64,000 nt of DNA from contig CAIIXF020000005.1 in assembly GCA_903813345.2 (NCBI GenBank), forward strand, positions 35,651,375-35,715,374, read 5' to 3'. The DNA comes from Owenia fusiformis. Lineage: Eukaryota; Annelida; Polychaeta; Sabellida; Oweniidae. The position numbers were made by a program, and so were the translations under genes. Positions 1-11,820 of the stretch are shown here, one piece after another; position 1 is the stretch's first letter; every line of letters starts with the position of its first letter. The notes beneath the pieces were generated by a model, which saw only the letters and a list, made by a program, of their open reading frames with translations, did not search any database and was not told the DNA's origin.

Positions 1-861
1 GCATTCTTGAAACGATACCTATAGTCTAATGAACTAAACTATTTCCTGACGTTACGAGGTAAAGCAAATTAGAACATGGAATAATCCTCTTCCACATGTC
101 ATATTTTAATTCAGCTACAATTTCCAGGTAGGCCTAATATTATTAAGCATTGGCATCAGTGCTGTCTGCGATATATATATCACAAAGAGTGTCAAGTACT
201 ATCTACTAACCTTGCCATCATTGGGTGAATATACTTAAAGGCCCCATATAAAGTTTAAATCACTTTGACTTATATATAAATAATTATAGTCCTACCCAAT
301 GTTATCAAAATGTGCCATACCTTGTGAAGTAATATATTACTCAACGCGTAACATATATACACCCTCAGTACATCCTAACATCCTAATCTATTTTGTGCTA
401 AAATATTAAGAAAATTGGTTGAAAAATAAGCAAGAACTTAACTCATAAGAACAGAAAAGTGGTTCACAGAAAAAACATTTTCAAGTTTGGGTTCTTATTG
501 AATGTAATGGTACGTATGTAGATATTTAAAACAGGATAAGAACGTATTATCCACATAGGCTATTGAAAAATTTGCATTTTTTAGAAAATATTTTATACAT
601 TGAGTTTTGTCACCCGAGTGGCAAGACAGCGTATCATCGTGACGTCACAATTTTTAAAAATGCTTTAAAATGTATTTAATGATATGATTGAAGTCATATT
701 TTTCGAGTCATGAAAAGCACCCAATGAATGATCAAAATATGTTTTTACTTTGCACGGGGTCTTTAAAGCTGAAGAGCAATCACCTGAAAGTGACACAGGT
801 GCTTTAATCAAAGATTTCATATATATTTTTCTCGGGTAAGTCTATTTGTATTGTTTTACAG
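1..861. other. Upstream opsin intron or 5' flank, no exon recognised
   Basis: AT-rich sequence before the first recognisable opsin exon. The TM3 exon starts in the middle of a codon, so at least one more coding exon must lie upstream. I found no TM1 or TM2 exon here with a matching phase-1 donor. The stretch is most likely intron. Confidence 0.5.
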
Positions 862-993
862 GTAAATGGTTGACGGGCTATGTAGGATGCCAGATATATG
901 GCTTCATGTGCTTTTTCTTATCCATGAGTAGCATGAACACACTCGTTCTCATCAGTTGCTATAGATACGTCCACGTCTGCAGGTACAGCCAGG
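862..993 (+). CDS. Opsin exon: TM3 and start of ICL2
   Basis: Encodes GKWLTGYVGCQIYGF through to SCYRYVHVC. It is bounded by a tttacag acceptor and a gtgagt donor. It enters with two bases of a split Gly codon and leaves with one base, which joins the next exon as Ala. The Cys is the conserved extracellular disulfide residue. The motif that should read Asp/Glu-Arg-Tyr reads Tyr-Arg-Tyr. Confidence 0.88.
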
Positions 994-3900
994 GTGAGTT
1001 AGTGTAGTGTTTTTGTTCCCTCTGGAGATTGGAGAATGAAAAATGGGAGTTATAAGAATAAATTCAAGTAGCATGTCTTATCATGTCTTATATACACGTT
1101 ACTCCCCCCTCCATCCACCCCCCCCCCCTCCATCCAATATTAATTCATTTCGATTGTTTTTGGTATAACGCATTGAAACTAACTTTAAAAAGTGAGCAAT
1201 GTCATTAGTATTGTGATAATAATGTCCCTTATAGCTATTTATTACAGGTCGTGTAGACCATTGTTGCCTGATTTATAGCAAAAACATTGACTTTTGCACG
1301 TTGGTGATGATGCGCCTTTTTTAATAGATCCCATATCTTAGAAGCGTATCAGTTCAAAAAATAGTAGAAAACCTAACATATTTTGCCATGCACTGCGCCT
1401 ATTTATTTGGCAATTTAGTTGTAAATTTTCTCTTGAAAAAATAAATCTTCCAAAGGAGCACGTGGGTTATCGCAAACAATTTCAGAAGGTTATATCTTGG
1501 ATTATGACTATTTTCTGACAATGAAGACAAGTTTATCTTTTAGATCAATTCATTATCTCAAAGAAAATTATGCACAGTAATAATAAATTCAAACAAACTC
1601 GGAGATATTTAACTAGCAATTAACCCATCAACACACTTTTTGACCCCATTTTGAAGATGTTGACCCCATTTTCACCAAAAATGCAATCATTTTTTACAAT
1701 GTTTAATGCATTACTATTCTTTATTTTGATGTATCAAAAAGTTCTTGAAAGAAAAACTTAATTGCATTAAGATAAGTGTTCCCCATGTTATTTCTCCATT
1801 GAAAAATCTCATGCTATCCATTGGTTCATTTTGGTCATCCAAATTGAATATCTTTAAAGTCCCTGGAGCAAAATCAAATTTTCCTTTTAGGAAATCGAAC
1901 ATGTCTCAAAGCACATTCTAATTATGCATTCAACAATATAATAATAGGTTGCATTTTTGGTGAAAATTAGGTCAACATTTTTGAAAAAGTATGTTGATTG
2001 GTCCATTGCCCCTTCAATATCACTTAGGTCTGATTAACTAAATTATCATTATATATACTTTTCTTGAAGATAATGAATAGATCTAAAAGATACACCCATT
2101 TTCATGATCAGAAAATATTCATAATTCAAGTTAGAATCGTTTGAAATTGTTTGCGATAACCTACGTGCTCCTTTGTTGAGTTTTCCTGCAGAAATCGCCT
2201 ACTCCCCCTCCATCCATTTTGTACGATCACCGCGGGCGTGATTCTTATGCTAATAAACTGGCGTATAATGGTATACAAGTACTTCTTTCTCCTGTTATAA
2301 TAGAAAAGTTTTGTCAGTGATAGTATGATAAATTAAAAATATATATACTTGTGCTTAAATAAGTACTGTATATGTTGCGTAGTTCATATTGGAACCTGCT
2401 TAAATTCAAAATGGTAGGCCTCGGGTTGGTTTCTTGAGAAGATTATATTACAATTTTTACAGTGCTTTCAAAAGTATGTTTTCTCTTCAATATGATTTCA
2501 GCTTACAGATTGAATAATAATGTAACACTAAAGGCCATTATTGTTGCTTGGATATATGCTTTGCTGGTAACAGTACCTCCGTTGATGGGATGGTCTTCGT
2601 ACACATATGAGCAGTTTGGGACGTCGTGCAGCACGAACTGGGGCGGCAAATTACCTACAGACGTCAGCTATAACACGTTCATCATCTTTACTTGTTTCAT
2701 ACTGCATCTGGCTATTATGATTCCGTGCTATATAAAGGTGAAAAAAATATAAACATTGATAATGCGTAGATAGTATTTCACCATCTTAATATTACCTTCG
2801 TAGTCACGATGACTTAACTTTACGCGGTTCAAGACTCAAAACCATGTTGAGAATATACTTATTTAAAACAAGGCTGCGATACGGGGTTGTCAGTACAGAC
2901 TAACACCGGTAGGGTAGTCCTTTTTATATCCGCTGCCTGCGGTAGCTAGCGTGCAACATTTGGTGACGAAGACATTCATGGAAATTCACGCATATCATTC
3001 AGTCAGTTTGGTAAAGATACAGATGGCGTGCACAAAATTGTTTGCATAACATTTGCGAAATGACAAACTGTTTTCCTTCAGTCATGTTTTCATAATTTCA
3101 CGTTGCCTACGCATATCAAATCAACACATATTATATTTAATTTATTAAGACTGCGTAACGCTTTTCCATCGTGCTTGTGTAGAAAGTGATCGCATTATTC
3201 TCATACATGTACTTGTAGATTTCTGTAAAGGCTTTCAGTCTGAGTTATCCTCGGGACCCAGTGACTCTGCCACAGAACACACGACACTTTGCTAGCAGAA
3301 TATTCGCCCATTTGAGAGTTAAAAAAGAAATACGTACATCATTGGTAAGTTTCCCTACTAAAATATACTATATCTAGTAATTTCCTATATTACTAACCAT
3401 GGATAATAAAATATAAATAAGGATTGCGGACGTTATCGAATGACAATTCAAACAGTTCTTCCCGTTTTTAATTTCGAATTTTGAGCTAAATTCTATTTTC
3501 GTCACCCGGAACAAATCATTTGGTTTCGTAGAAAGGGGAATTGAATGAACATTTGATTGCTCAATTAGTGTAAATTACTCTGCATAATTGCCACCATTAG
3601 CAATGTGATTTTCACCGTTGTACCATCTATGCAAGCAGATCCCGATATCCCGAAATGGTAACTCATTTTTGGAATGCTCCCAATACACCTTTTCTTAAAT
3701 CATATGAAGTTTGAAAACTGATTCCACTTAGTTTCCATTTGAGTTCATCATGTAAATAAAGGTCACATTGTAACGACCCTTAGTAACAATTTGCTACTAC
3801 AGTCCAGCTGTAACGGCTTAAGCCTTTATAGCTCAGTCGGTAGAGCATCAGACATCGGATCCAAGGTTCCTAGGTTCGATTCTCACACGGGCTATTGAAT

Positions 3901-6248
3901 TTAGCACACTTTCTATCAATTTCTTTAACTGGCTTGTTACACTATGTTCGTTTGTTAATTAGTTATTCCCTTGGGGCGTCCTCGGGGCATTACAACATGG
4001 GGCAAGTTGTGACCATGGCAGTCCCAACTCATCCACTATATTGGTCTCTGGGTGGCCTTGTGCGTTGGGGCGTTATCCCAGTAAAACTCTTCGTATGTCC
4101 TGGTCGTATATTTGCTATTGCTATTCAGAAAATAAAATAATTAACTAAAATAGTGTGTTAGAAATCATAAATGATACTACATTGACTTTCGAATGTCAAC
4201 ATGAAAGAAAAAATATATTGAAAGAGTATTGATATTTATTTTGGTCTATCAAGTCGAGAAGAGTTTTTTATTCTTGATCAAAATCAAATTTACACCGGTT
4301 GACGCCATATTGGATCACCATGATAACCATGCAATGAACCAATCAAATAACAGAAGCTTTATTTTGCGATATTAACTCACACTAGTAGTAACAGCTATAC
4401 TAAGTAAAGTAATGCTGAAATGGCAACACATATGACGTTGTTATTCTTTATTTTCTCCTTATTTTCCCATCATTTTACTCACATCTCACCAAAGCAGTAT
4501 CATTGGTATTGGCAACCTTAACATTGTTCTTTATGTTAAGAATGTGATTTAATCGGCATCTTGTGTAAATTTTTCCAAGAAATGGAGTGCATATGTAATG
4601 TAAACTTATGGGTTTTCTGAGATTTAGAGCTATTATCACAGATAGAAACAGACATTGATATCTATTGTGACATCACATTCAAGAATTGTCACTATTTCTA
4701 AATCATTGAAGATAAGTCAATTAATATCATGTCTTATTAAAGCGGATTAAATTCCCAATTTTTGGTACATGACATCCGGTTTATCAGTTTGATTCTAAAT
4801 ACAAGAATCATACAAAGTATGACATTTTTATTGCCCACCCTGTATACTATCAACGGCCAACAATAAGTAAATGCATGTTTTTATTTACAGACAATTGCCA
4901 ACTGTTATATTTCCAGGTATGTGGGTTGATGGTGGGTACATTTACTGTGGTATGGACGCCATATGCTGTATTGTCCGTGGTCCACTTGTTTATGCACGTA
5001 CCAGTGGAATTCAGCACGTTCCCAACCCTCTTCGCAAAATCGTCCTGTATGATGAATCCGCTCATATATTTTTGCACTAACAGACGTTTCCGTAATTACG
5101 TCCGTCAAGTCCTTTGTCGGTACCTTCTTCGTCGCATTGAGCCTGACGACACTTTCAATGCCAAGAACAGATATATTGCAAGGTATTTTGCATTTCTATT
5201 TTTGTTCAAAGAATATGCTGTGGGTGGTTTTCTGTTTTCCATGAAATATTTAGAATGTGCTATTTAATGTCTGTCCGTTTTTTCTATAAAATAATAAACA
5301 AGACAAACGTTTAAAAAGTACTTTCAAATTAAGAGGGAGAATATGAATATCATCTTGTGATGTAATTGAAAAGTTTTGAGACTTACGTTCCCATTGCCAA
5401 ACTGTTATTATGTATGTATGACATGAGGACCTACGTCAGATGTTAATGTTTGAAAAGTTATTGTAAAAATTAGAAACAGCTAATTTATAAAAGATTTGTG
5501 TGGGATCTATACTAACAAATAACAGAATATATATAAATTGTACTTCAGCTATAATGTGAAAAGCAGCCATATGAGCATATGCGTAGATACGTCATACACC
5601 CGTGATGGAATCTTCACAGGAAGACGAAAACATTGTTGGGAAGATTTTGTCCAAGCGAAAGAGGAATCCAGTCACCCTTGCAACCCAGTATTTACCACGT
5701 CTGAACATCCCATAGCCAGTACAAGCGCTTCTCAGGCTTATGCCATTGGCAGACAAAACAATTGTCATCTTATCGATTTAGAGGAGGCATCTTCAATGAA
5801 CTCACGGAAGTATTTAAACTCAATCCATAATTCTCTCCATCAACATGCTCATCGAGAAGCAGCTCGTCATCTCAGCCCAGTGGATAGGCCGAGTGGCGCT
5901 ACAAGTTTATCAGACGTGCAAGTCCATTCGTCGTCGTCCTTTGTGACAACCAACATCAATCACGTATTTAGTCCGGGAAAACGCGTTCGGTTACCACCGA
6001 TCAAGCCTAAGTCGACAAAACAAAAGTTGATCCCACGTGACAAGTTTGACATTATTGAGGACGATTTTTTCTCGATAGTTCCTCATTTCCAGAAAAAGAG
6101 AAACGAAGAAGGAGAGCCAGAAGCAATGTCGACACATGATGATGAAGACACTCATAAATCCTCCTTTGCATTGGAGAATAAAAATCCCCCACCAGTCGAA
6201 TCGGCTGGAGATGAAAGTGCTTCTAAGCAAACCGAAACAGCAATATGA
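862..6248 (+). CDS. Opsin (retinal-binding GPCR), 3' part of gene, 5 exons
   Basis: Exons 862-993, 2502-2737, 3219-3344, 4917-5182 and 5549-6248 join in frame (about 486 codons) and end at TGA. Seen in the sequence: a TM3 exon with the disulfide Cys (GCQIYGF); TM4, ECL2 and TM5 with the partner Cys (FGTSC); an ICL3 exon; TM6 with VVWTPYA; TM7 with the Schiff-base lysine in LFAKSS followed by NPLIY. Opsins couple light-driven retinal isomerisation to a G protein in the plasma membrane. The counterion site at the bovine Glu113 position is Tyr, while Glu181 is kept (YTYEQF, six residues before the Cys), the arrangement typical of non-visual and invertebrate opsins. The D/ERY motif reads Tyr-Arg-Tyr. 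A cytoplasmic tail of about 250 residues follows TM7. ECL2 resembles the TMT/encephalopsin (ciliary-like) group, but the subclass is uncertain. TM1-TM2 and the start codon are outside the window. Confidence 0.9.
1082..1136. repeat. C-rich low-complexity tract
   Basis: Runs of cytosine with interspersed ccatcc in the intron after the TM3 exon. This is simple sequence. Confidence 0.8.
1450..2176. repeat. Foldback (palindromic) element in opsin intron
   Basis: About 115 bases at the left (starting CAAAGGAGCACGTGGG) are the imperfect reverse complement of the right end (ending ACGTGCTCCTTTG). The complementarity continues inward through the paired ccatcaacaca and tatgttgattgg segments. The layout is that of a MITE or foldback. 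No coding content is supported. Confidence 0.75.
2502..2737 (+). CDS. Opsin exon: TM4, ECL2 and TM5
   Basis: Starts after gatttcag and ends before gtgaaa. TM4 (AIIVAWIYALLVTVPPLMGW) is followed by ECL2 with the Glu181-equivalent and the second disulfide Cys in YEQFGTSC, then by TM5 (FIIFTCFILHLAIMIPCY). The ATG at 2492 lies upstream of the acceptor and is not a start codon. Confidence 0.88.
3219..3344 (+). CDS. Opsin exon: ICL3
   Basis: A 126-base, phase 0-0 exon between a ttgtag acceptor and a gtaagt donor. It encodes a basic loop ending HLRVKKEIRTSL, which leads directly into TM6. It was chosen because it is the only frame that joins both neighbours without a stop. A nearer acceptor (tttcag at 3238) would shift the frame and reach a stop. 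Confidence 0.75.
3822..3893 (+). tRNA. tRNA-like sequence, probably pseudogene or SINE head
   Basis: Lies inside an opsin intron. A box-A-like D arm (TAGCTCAGTCGGTAGAGC) and a box-B-like T arm (AGGTTCGATTC) are clear. The anticodon stem does not pair well and the acceptor stem pairs only at its tip. I read it as a decayed tRNA or tRNA-derived SINE head, not a working tRNA. Confidence 0.5.
4440..4620 (+). repeat. Dispersed repeat shared with the CLCA intron at 55080-55270
   Basis: The stretch with ttttctccttattttcccatcattttac-type sequence, then cattgttctttatgttaaga, recurs in diverged form at about 55080-55270 in the same orientation. It is an old interspersed repeat of unknown class. Confidence 0.5.
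4917..5182 (+). CDS. Opsin exon: TM6, TM7 and helix 8
   Basis: Follows a ttccag acceptor and ends at a gtattt donor. TM6 carries FTVVWTPYAVLSV. TM7 carries FPTLFAKSSCMMNPLIYF, with the retinal-binding Lys and the NPxxY motif. Helix 8 starts NRRFRNYVRQVLC, where vertebrate ciliary opsins have NKQ. Open frames on the opposite strand over this exon are shadows. Confidence 0.92.
5549..6248 (+). CDS. Opsin last exon: long cytoplasmic tail
   Basis: The acceptor tacttcag gives a C that completes a split Ser codon with the AG of the previous exon. The exon encodes about 233 hydrophilic residues rich in Ser, Thr, His and Asp/Glu, ending SASKQTETAI. The length is much greater than the roughly 40-residue tail of bovine rhodopsin. 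Many Ser and Thr residues could be kinase and arrestin sites (inference). Confidence 0.85.
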
Positions 6249-6634
6249 AATAGCCTTTTCAAAAGAGTGAGGACATTTAATTAGAAAGACCAAGCAACTT
6301 ATTTTATCAAAGAAGAGAGGCTGGTACTCCATGGGCGTCAGAAAGGGGGTTGCGTTGGGTGCGAACGCACCACCCTCTGAAACTACCCAAAAATGTTTTT
6401 GATAAGATTCCTCGGAAACTGTGGGTTCAAAAACTTCAAAAAAATTACTAGTATTCTGTATCAGAAAACAACTATTTATGGTCCTTCAAAACGCTCATAT
6501 TCATTGCACCAAAAATCGTCTTCAATGGATGTACGTAAACCGGGAATTACAAGTCGAACAATATGACGTCACATCTTGAGAAAATCTGCGCGCACCTTCC
6601 CGTTTGCGGTTTACATTGTAAAAAGTAGTGTTGC
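6249..6634. other. Opsin 3' UTR and flank
   Basis: Follows the opsin stop. No further open frame or recognisable repeat is evident. No clear AATAAA signal is visible here, so the mRNA 3' end is not placed. Confidence 0.4.
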
Positions 6635-6638
6635 TTAA

Positions 6639-8034
6639 AGAGATCGAGTCGTCCAGATTTCTATTCTGGACAATCAGTTATGTCCCAATATAATTGCTCA
6701 TAAAACATCATATACACGGGTTACTAGAGTATCCGCGTATATTGAGTATGACCGGTTCTAAGCTTACGAGTGTGACCGTATTTCTGTTCCTATAAACAGA
6801 CGAGGTGAGTACTTGCTTTTTATGAACACTTTCGAACGTTTTCTTTTTATCCTACTTGGTCAATGAATGATACTTGGTATACTTATAATGCCAGGCATAT
6901 CACAAGGGGCCTTAATCAAGAGAAAACGTATTAATATTAGATTGAAGCCGTAAAATCCTAGTTTCCAGCATCTTTGATCAGTTTTTGTGTAACACAACGC
7001 AAATCCGAAGAGGATGACACATCTTATGTATAATATATAGCTAGATCTACGAATTAGTCATGAATATTTTAAATAATTTAGCCTGCTCTGTCCAAATATG
7101 ATCTACATCTTTGAATTTTTGAGAATACGAATGTCACTGGTGCCCCATTATTGGAGAATACGTGAAATGTTGTGAAATGTCTTCCATGACATTTCACAAG
7201 CGTATCCTCTGGGAAAAGATAAATCCTTCTCTTGCTCACTCTACGGGGGATCATATAAACTGAGATTTGGAGATAAAAAGGTTTGGGATTTGTTTTTTTC
7301 TACTGTGATATTAATGATTTGGCTCTAAGGCGAGAAATCTGTACTTTCTGATTGATATTCCATTATGAACAGTTACATTGCTAAAATAGCTCATGTTTAA
7401 CATTTTTTTGTTACATTACTATTAAATACAGCATAAACTATATTCAACAAACACAATTTCAAAAAGGATAATATAGAAGTTAACCTTTCTTTTCCATTTT
7501 TAAGCAGCTGTGCCTCTCATGACTTTCCAAAACAGGTCATATTCGTAGCCTAAGAACCGGTCATACTCTATATACGTGGAAACTAGTAGCCCGTGATATA
7601 TACCTTAGATATATATCTTGAGATCAAATCATAAGCACGATATTGACAATATATTGAGGATATCAACAGGACAACCAAAAGAACAACTAACTGTCAGAAT
7701 TGAACGCAATAAGATGAAAACAGAATGTTTTTAGGGGATTTATCTATATTGTTACCCCTTAGAAGTAAAAAATATGGCTTCTCTAAGCCAAAATAATCTG
7801 AAGGAAAAAGCCAATCAGACTGGAACAAATTTGAGCTTGCTTTTTAAATTTGAATTTGAATTTCTATTGATGGAAGTGGAAATTCATGGCTAGGAACAAT
7901 CATCGAATTGATACTGTTAACGAATTAATCTAAGCCTCAGAATTGATAAGTTGATAAACAAACTTATTTTACATCAAATAACACGAAAACATCAGGGGGT
8001 TACTCTAATTGTGTTTTTAGGACACCCGATCTCT
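6639..8034. mobile_element. TTAA-flanked non-autonomous DNA transposon (disrupted by a nested insertion)
   Basis: The ends read AGAGATCGAGTCGTCC and, as reverse complement, AGAGATCGGGTGTCC. They are flanked by TTAA at 6635-6638 and 8035-8038. A TTAA duplication is typical of piggyBac and Kolobok elements. A second copy without the nested insertion lies at 20353-20843 in the opposite orientation. It carries no transposase. Confidence 0.75.
6715..7595. mobile_element. Nested 881-bp element with CACGGG ends and 5-bp target duplication
   Basis: The left end CACGGGTTACTAG and right end (reverse complement CACGGGCTACTAG) form imperfect inverted repeats of about 60 bp, sharing AGTATGACCGGTTCT. Comparison with the empty site in the copy at 20353-20843 shows that the insertion duplicated ATATA (6710-6714 and 7596-7600). 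CAC ends with a 5-bp duplication recall Transib elements. No coding capacity. Confidence 0.65.
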
Positions 8035-8094
8035 TTAACCACTCTAATTTTTAGCCCGTATTTCCTGAATTGTCCCCAGGTCCGTGCACGTTAT

Positions 8095-11000
8095 ATAGGC
8101 CATCAGCCTGGGGGGTTGGTCGGTATCAAATTAGGGGAATAATCGCCATAGTGATTTTTGGGAAGATTAAGACCTCAAAAGTAAGAAAATATGAGATAGC
8201 ATTGTAACACTAACAGTTGTAGCTAAATGGGTGTTATCACCCATTTTTCAAAATGGCCGCCGGTGCACATGTCACATTATAAGAGTGGGATTTTCTAAGC
8301 ACACTGAGATGCAAAAACTGTGATTTTAGGACCTATGTCTAGGTTTTAGGGGTCAAGGATTTCATTTATGTTTAAATCTAAGTCATCAAACAATTGTTTC
8401 TTGTAGAAATCCAAGATGGCCGCCAAAATAGGTGCAAAAACGAATATGTAACTACTGTTAATGCTCAAGAAACACTTAAGAACAGTGATTTTGGACCCCA
8501 TGTCTACATTTAGGGGTCAAGGATTTGATTTATGTCTAAATCTGAGTAATCAAATAATTACTTTTCATAGAAATTCAAGATGGCCACCAAAATGGATGCA
8601 AAATCAAATATGTAACTATTGATTTAAGCTCAAAGAATAGTTAAGCACAGTGATTTTGGAGACCATATCTGGGTTTTAAGGGTCAAGGATTTGACTTATG
8701 TCTAAATCTAAGTCATCAAACTATTACTTTAAATAAAAATTCCAAGATGGCCAACAAAATGGGTGCCAAAATGAATATTCAACTATTAATTTAAGCTCAG
8801 AGAACAGTTGAGAACATTGATTTTTGAGACAATTCTAGGTTTAAAGGGTCAAGGATTTGACTTATGTTTAAATCTAAGTCATCAAACAATTACTTTATAT
8901 AGAAATCCAAGATGGCCATCAAAATAGGTGCCAAAATGAATATTTAATTGATTGATTAAAGCTCAAAGAACAGTTAAGAACAGTGATTTTGGAGCACATG
9001 TCTGCGTTTTAGGGGTCAATAATTTCATTTATGTCTAAATCTGAGTCATCAAACAATCACTTTATATAGAAATCCAAGATGGCCACCAAAATGGGTGCCA
9101 AAATGAATATTTAACTGATTGATTTAATCTCAAAGAACAGTTGAGAACAGTGATTTTTGAGACAATGTCTGGTTTAAAGGGTCAAGGATTTGACTTATGT
9201 CTAAATCTAAGTCATCAAACAATTACTTTATATAGAAATCCAAGATGGCCATCAAAATAGGTGCCAAAATGAATATTTAATTGATTGATTAAAGCTCAAA
9301 GAACAGTTGAGAACAGTGATTTTTGAGACAATGTCTAGGTTTTAAGGGTCAAGGATTAGACTTATGTCTAAATCTGAGTCATCAAACAATTACTTTATGC
9401 AGAAATCCAAGATGGCCATCAAAATGGGAGCCAAAATGAATATTTAACTATTGATTTTAGCTCAAAGAACATAACAGTAAAGAACAGTGATTTTGGAGAC
9501 AATGACTAGGTTTTAGGGGTCAAGGGTTTCATTTATGTCTAAATCTGAGTCATCAAACAATTGCTTTTCATAGAAATCCAAGATGGTCACCAAAATGGGT
9601 GCCAATAACAAGTAAATGTTGATATAAGCTCAAAGAACAGTTTACAACAGTAATTTGAGACCATGTCAAGATTTTTGGTGTCAAGAATTTCAGTTATGTC
9701 TACAACTATAATTAATTCCTTTATTTGGATCCAAGATGGCTTCCAACATTGCTGCCGAAGTGAAAATAAGATTAATTATCTAAACATATAGAGGAGTTAG
9801 AACATTAATTTTTGATTAATTTTGTCTTTAATAAAATTAACAAACATTTTATTTATATGGGTATCCAAGATGGCCTCCAAAATGGCTGCCAAAATGAATT
9901 CATATAACTATCCATTTAACCACATAGATCACCAAGAACAATAATTTTGGAAGCAATGTTTACTTTAAGGAGGTCATGAATTTCAGTTATCTAGAGCTTT
10001 GCCATGAAACAATCTGTGATTAATATCAGAATTCAAGATGGATGCCAAAGTGATAATATTATGCAGCCATTTTGGTGGCCATCTTGGATATCAAAATAAA
10101 GGAATTATTTTATGACTAAATTATAGACAAAATTGAAATTCTTGGCCTCTTAAACCTGGACACAGTCTCCAAAATCACTGTCCTTAACTATTCTTTGAGC
10201 TTAGATCAATAGTTACATATTCATTTCAGCACCCATTTTGGTAGCCATCTTGAATTTCTATAAAAAGTAGTTATTTATACTTAGATTTAGACATTAATGA
10301 AGTCTTTGGCCCCTACAAAATAGACAGAGTCTCTAAAATTACTGTTCTTAACTGTTATTTCAGGTTAAATCAATAGTTACATATTCATTTTGGCATCCAT
10401 TTTGGTGGCCATCTTGGATTTCTATAAAAAGTAATTGTTTGATGACTTAGATTTAGACATAAGTCTAATCCTTGACCCTTTAAACCTAGACATGTCTCAA
10501 AAATCACTGTTCTCAACTGTTCTTTGAGCTTAAATCAATCAGTTGAATATTCATTTTGGCACCCATTTTGGTGGCCATCTTGGATTTCTATATAAAGTAA
10601 TTGTTTGATGACTCAGATTAAGACATAAGTCAAATCCTTGACCCTTAAAACCAAGACATGATCTCTGAAATCACTGTACATATGTTCTTTGAGCTTAAAT
10701 CAATAGTTACAGTGCATATTCATTTTGGCACCCATTCTGGCGGCCATCTTGTATTTCTATGAAAAGGTAATTATTTGATGACTCCCATTTAGACATAAAT
10801 GAAATCCGTAACTCTAAAACTGTGACATTATCTCCAAAATCACTGTTCTTTACTGTTCTTCGAGCTTAAATCAATGGTTACATACCGGTATTCGTTTTGG
10901 GACCCATTTTGGTGGCCATCTTGGATTTCTATAAGAAGTAATTGCTTGATGACTTAGATTTCGGCATAAATGAAATCATTGACCCCTAAAACCTTAACTT

Positions 11001-11241
11001 AGGCCCTAAAATCACAGTTTCTGCATGTCAGTATACTTAGATATACCCACTCTTATATTGTAACACGTGCACCGGCGGCCATTTTGAAAAATGGGTGATA
11101 ACACCCATTTAGCTACAACTGTTGCAATGCTATCACATATTTTCTTACTCTAGAGGTCTTAACCTTCCCAAAAATCACTGTGGCGATTATTCCCCTGATT
11201 TGATACTGATAACCTAAATTTTGGGGTGAAGCTGATGGCTT
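8095..11241. repeat. 3.1-kb foldback element built of ~166-bp repeat units
   Basis: The outer arms (starting near gctgatggc / ggcgattattcccct) are inverted relative to each other. Inside, 11 direct units carry aagatgg at 8413, 8577, 8744, 8909, 9076, 9242, 9409, 9580, 9733, 9867 and 10035. They are followed by 6 units in the opposite orientation (gccatctt near 10077, 10253, 10407, 10573, 10742 and 10914). The usual period is 164-171 bases. Unit identity falls toward the centre. No open frame of note. Confidence 0.85.
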
Positions 11242-11820
11242 AATAAGCCTTCCGGACTATTCGACTGAAACGTAAGAAAATCGATATGGATAAGTTATAT
11301 ATTCCAAAATTAGCTCTCTGCACATCAAGGAGATACAGCAGGCTATAGAACCTGAAATGCGAGGAACTCGTTATGACATTTATACATTGATAAGCTGGGC
11401 ATTGACTCTAGTGACATTTTTGAAAGAGTTCGTCGTATTAGATGGGCTCATAAGTCAAAATATCATAGAACAATCACTGCAATATTTTTATTGCCTAGAC
11501 CGCGAACGTGTATGGAAAAGCAAGAAAAAAAGCTAGGGCGGTCATGCAGCTCTGGACTTATCTAGAAAAGTAGGCTAAAAAATCTAGTTTCTTGAAAACG
11601 CTGGAAATTGACAATTTAAACTCTTGAAAACACTGGGAAATCTATATGACTTTTTCCAGAGAATTTTCATTTTCCTGATTGATAAAAAAAGCATTGATTG
11701 CTGAAATTGTAAATTTTATTGGATCAAAGCGAAGCTGAATAAATTTTATTTTTACTGCACATACAATGTATAGAACGCATCCATGTATACATACAAGTAT
11801 TTGTTATCAGTACGTAATTA
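11242..11820. other. Intergenic, nothing recognised
   Basis: AT-rich sequence with no long open frame on either strand and no repeat I can match elsewhere in the window. Confidence 0.4.

Noticed and set aside
127-237. Possible opsin TM2 exon starting after tttccag
   Set aside because: The frame gives GLILLSIGISAVCDI and is hydrophobic, but it lacks the Asn/Asp pattern of opsin TM2, runs to a stop, and has no donor in the phase needed by the TM3 exon.
3822-3893. A functional tRNA gene
   Set aside because: The anticodon and acceptor stems do not pair; kept only as a tRNA-like relic.
4850-5108. Open frames on the minus strand and in another plus frame over the opsin TM6-TM7 exon
   Set aside because: Shadows of the real exon; the opsin frame has diagnostic motifs and these do not.
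8095-11241. CRISPR-like array of regular repeats
   Set aside because: Units are ~166 bp, diverged, and flip orientation; this is a eukaryotic foldback repeat with no short repeat-spacer structure.
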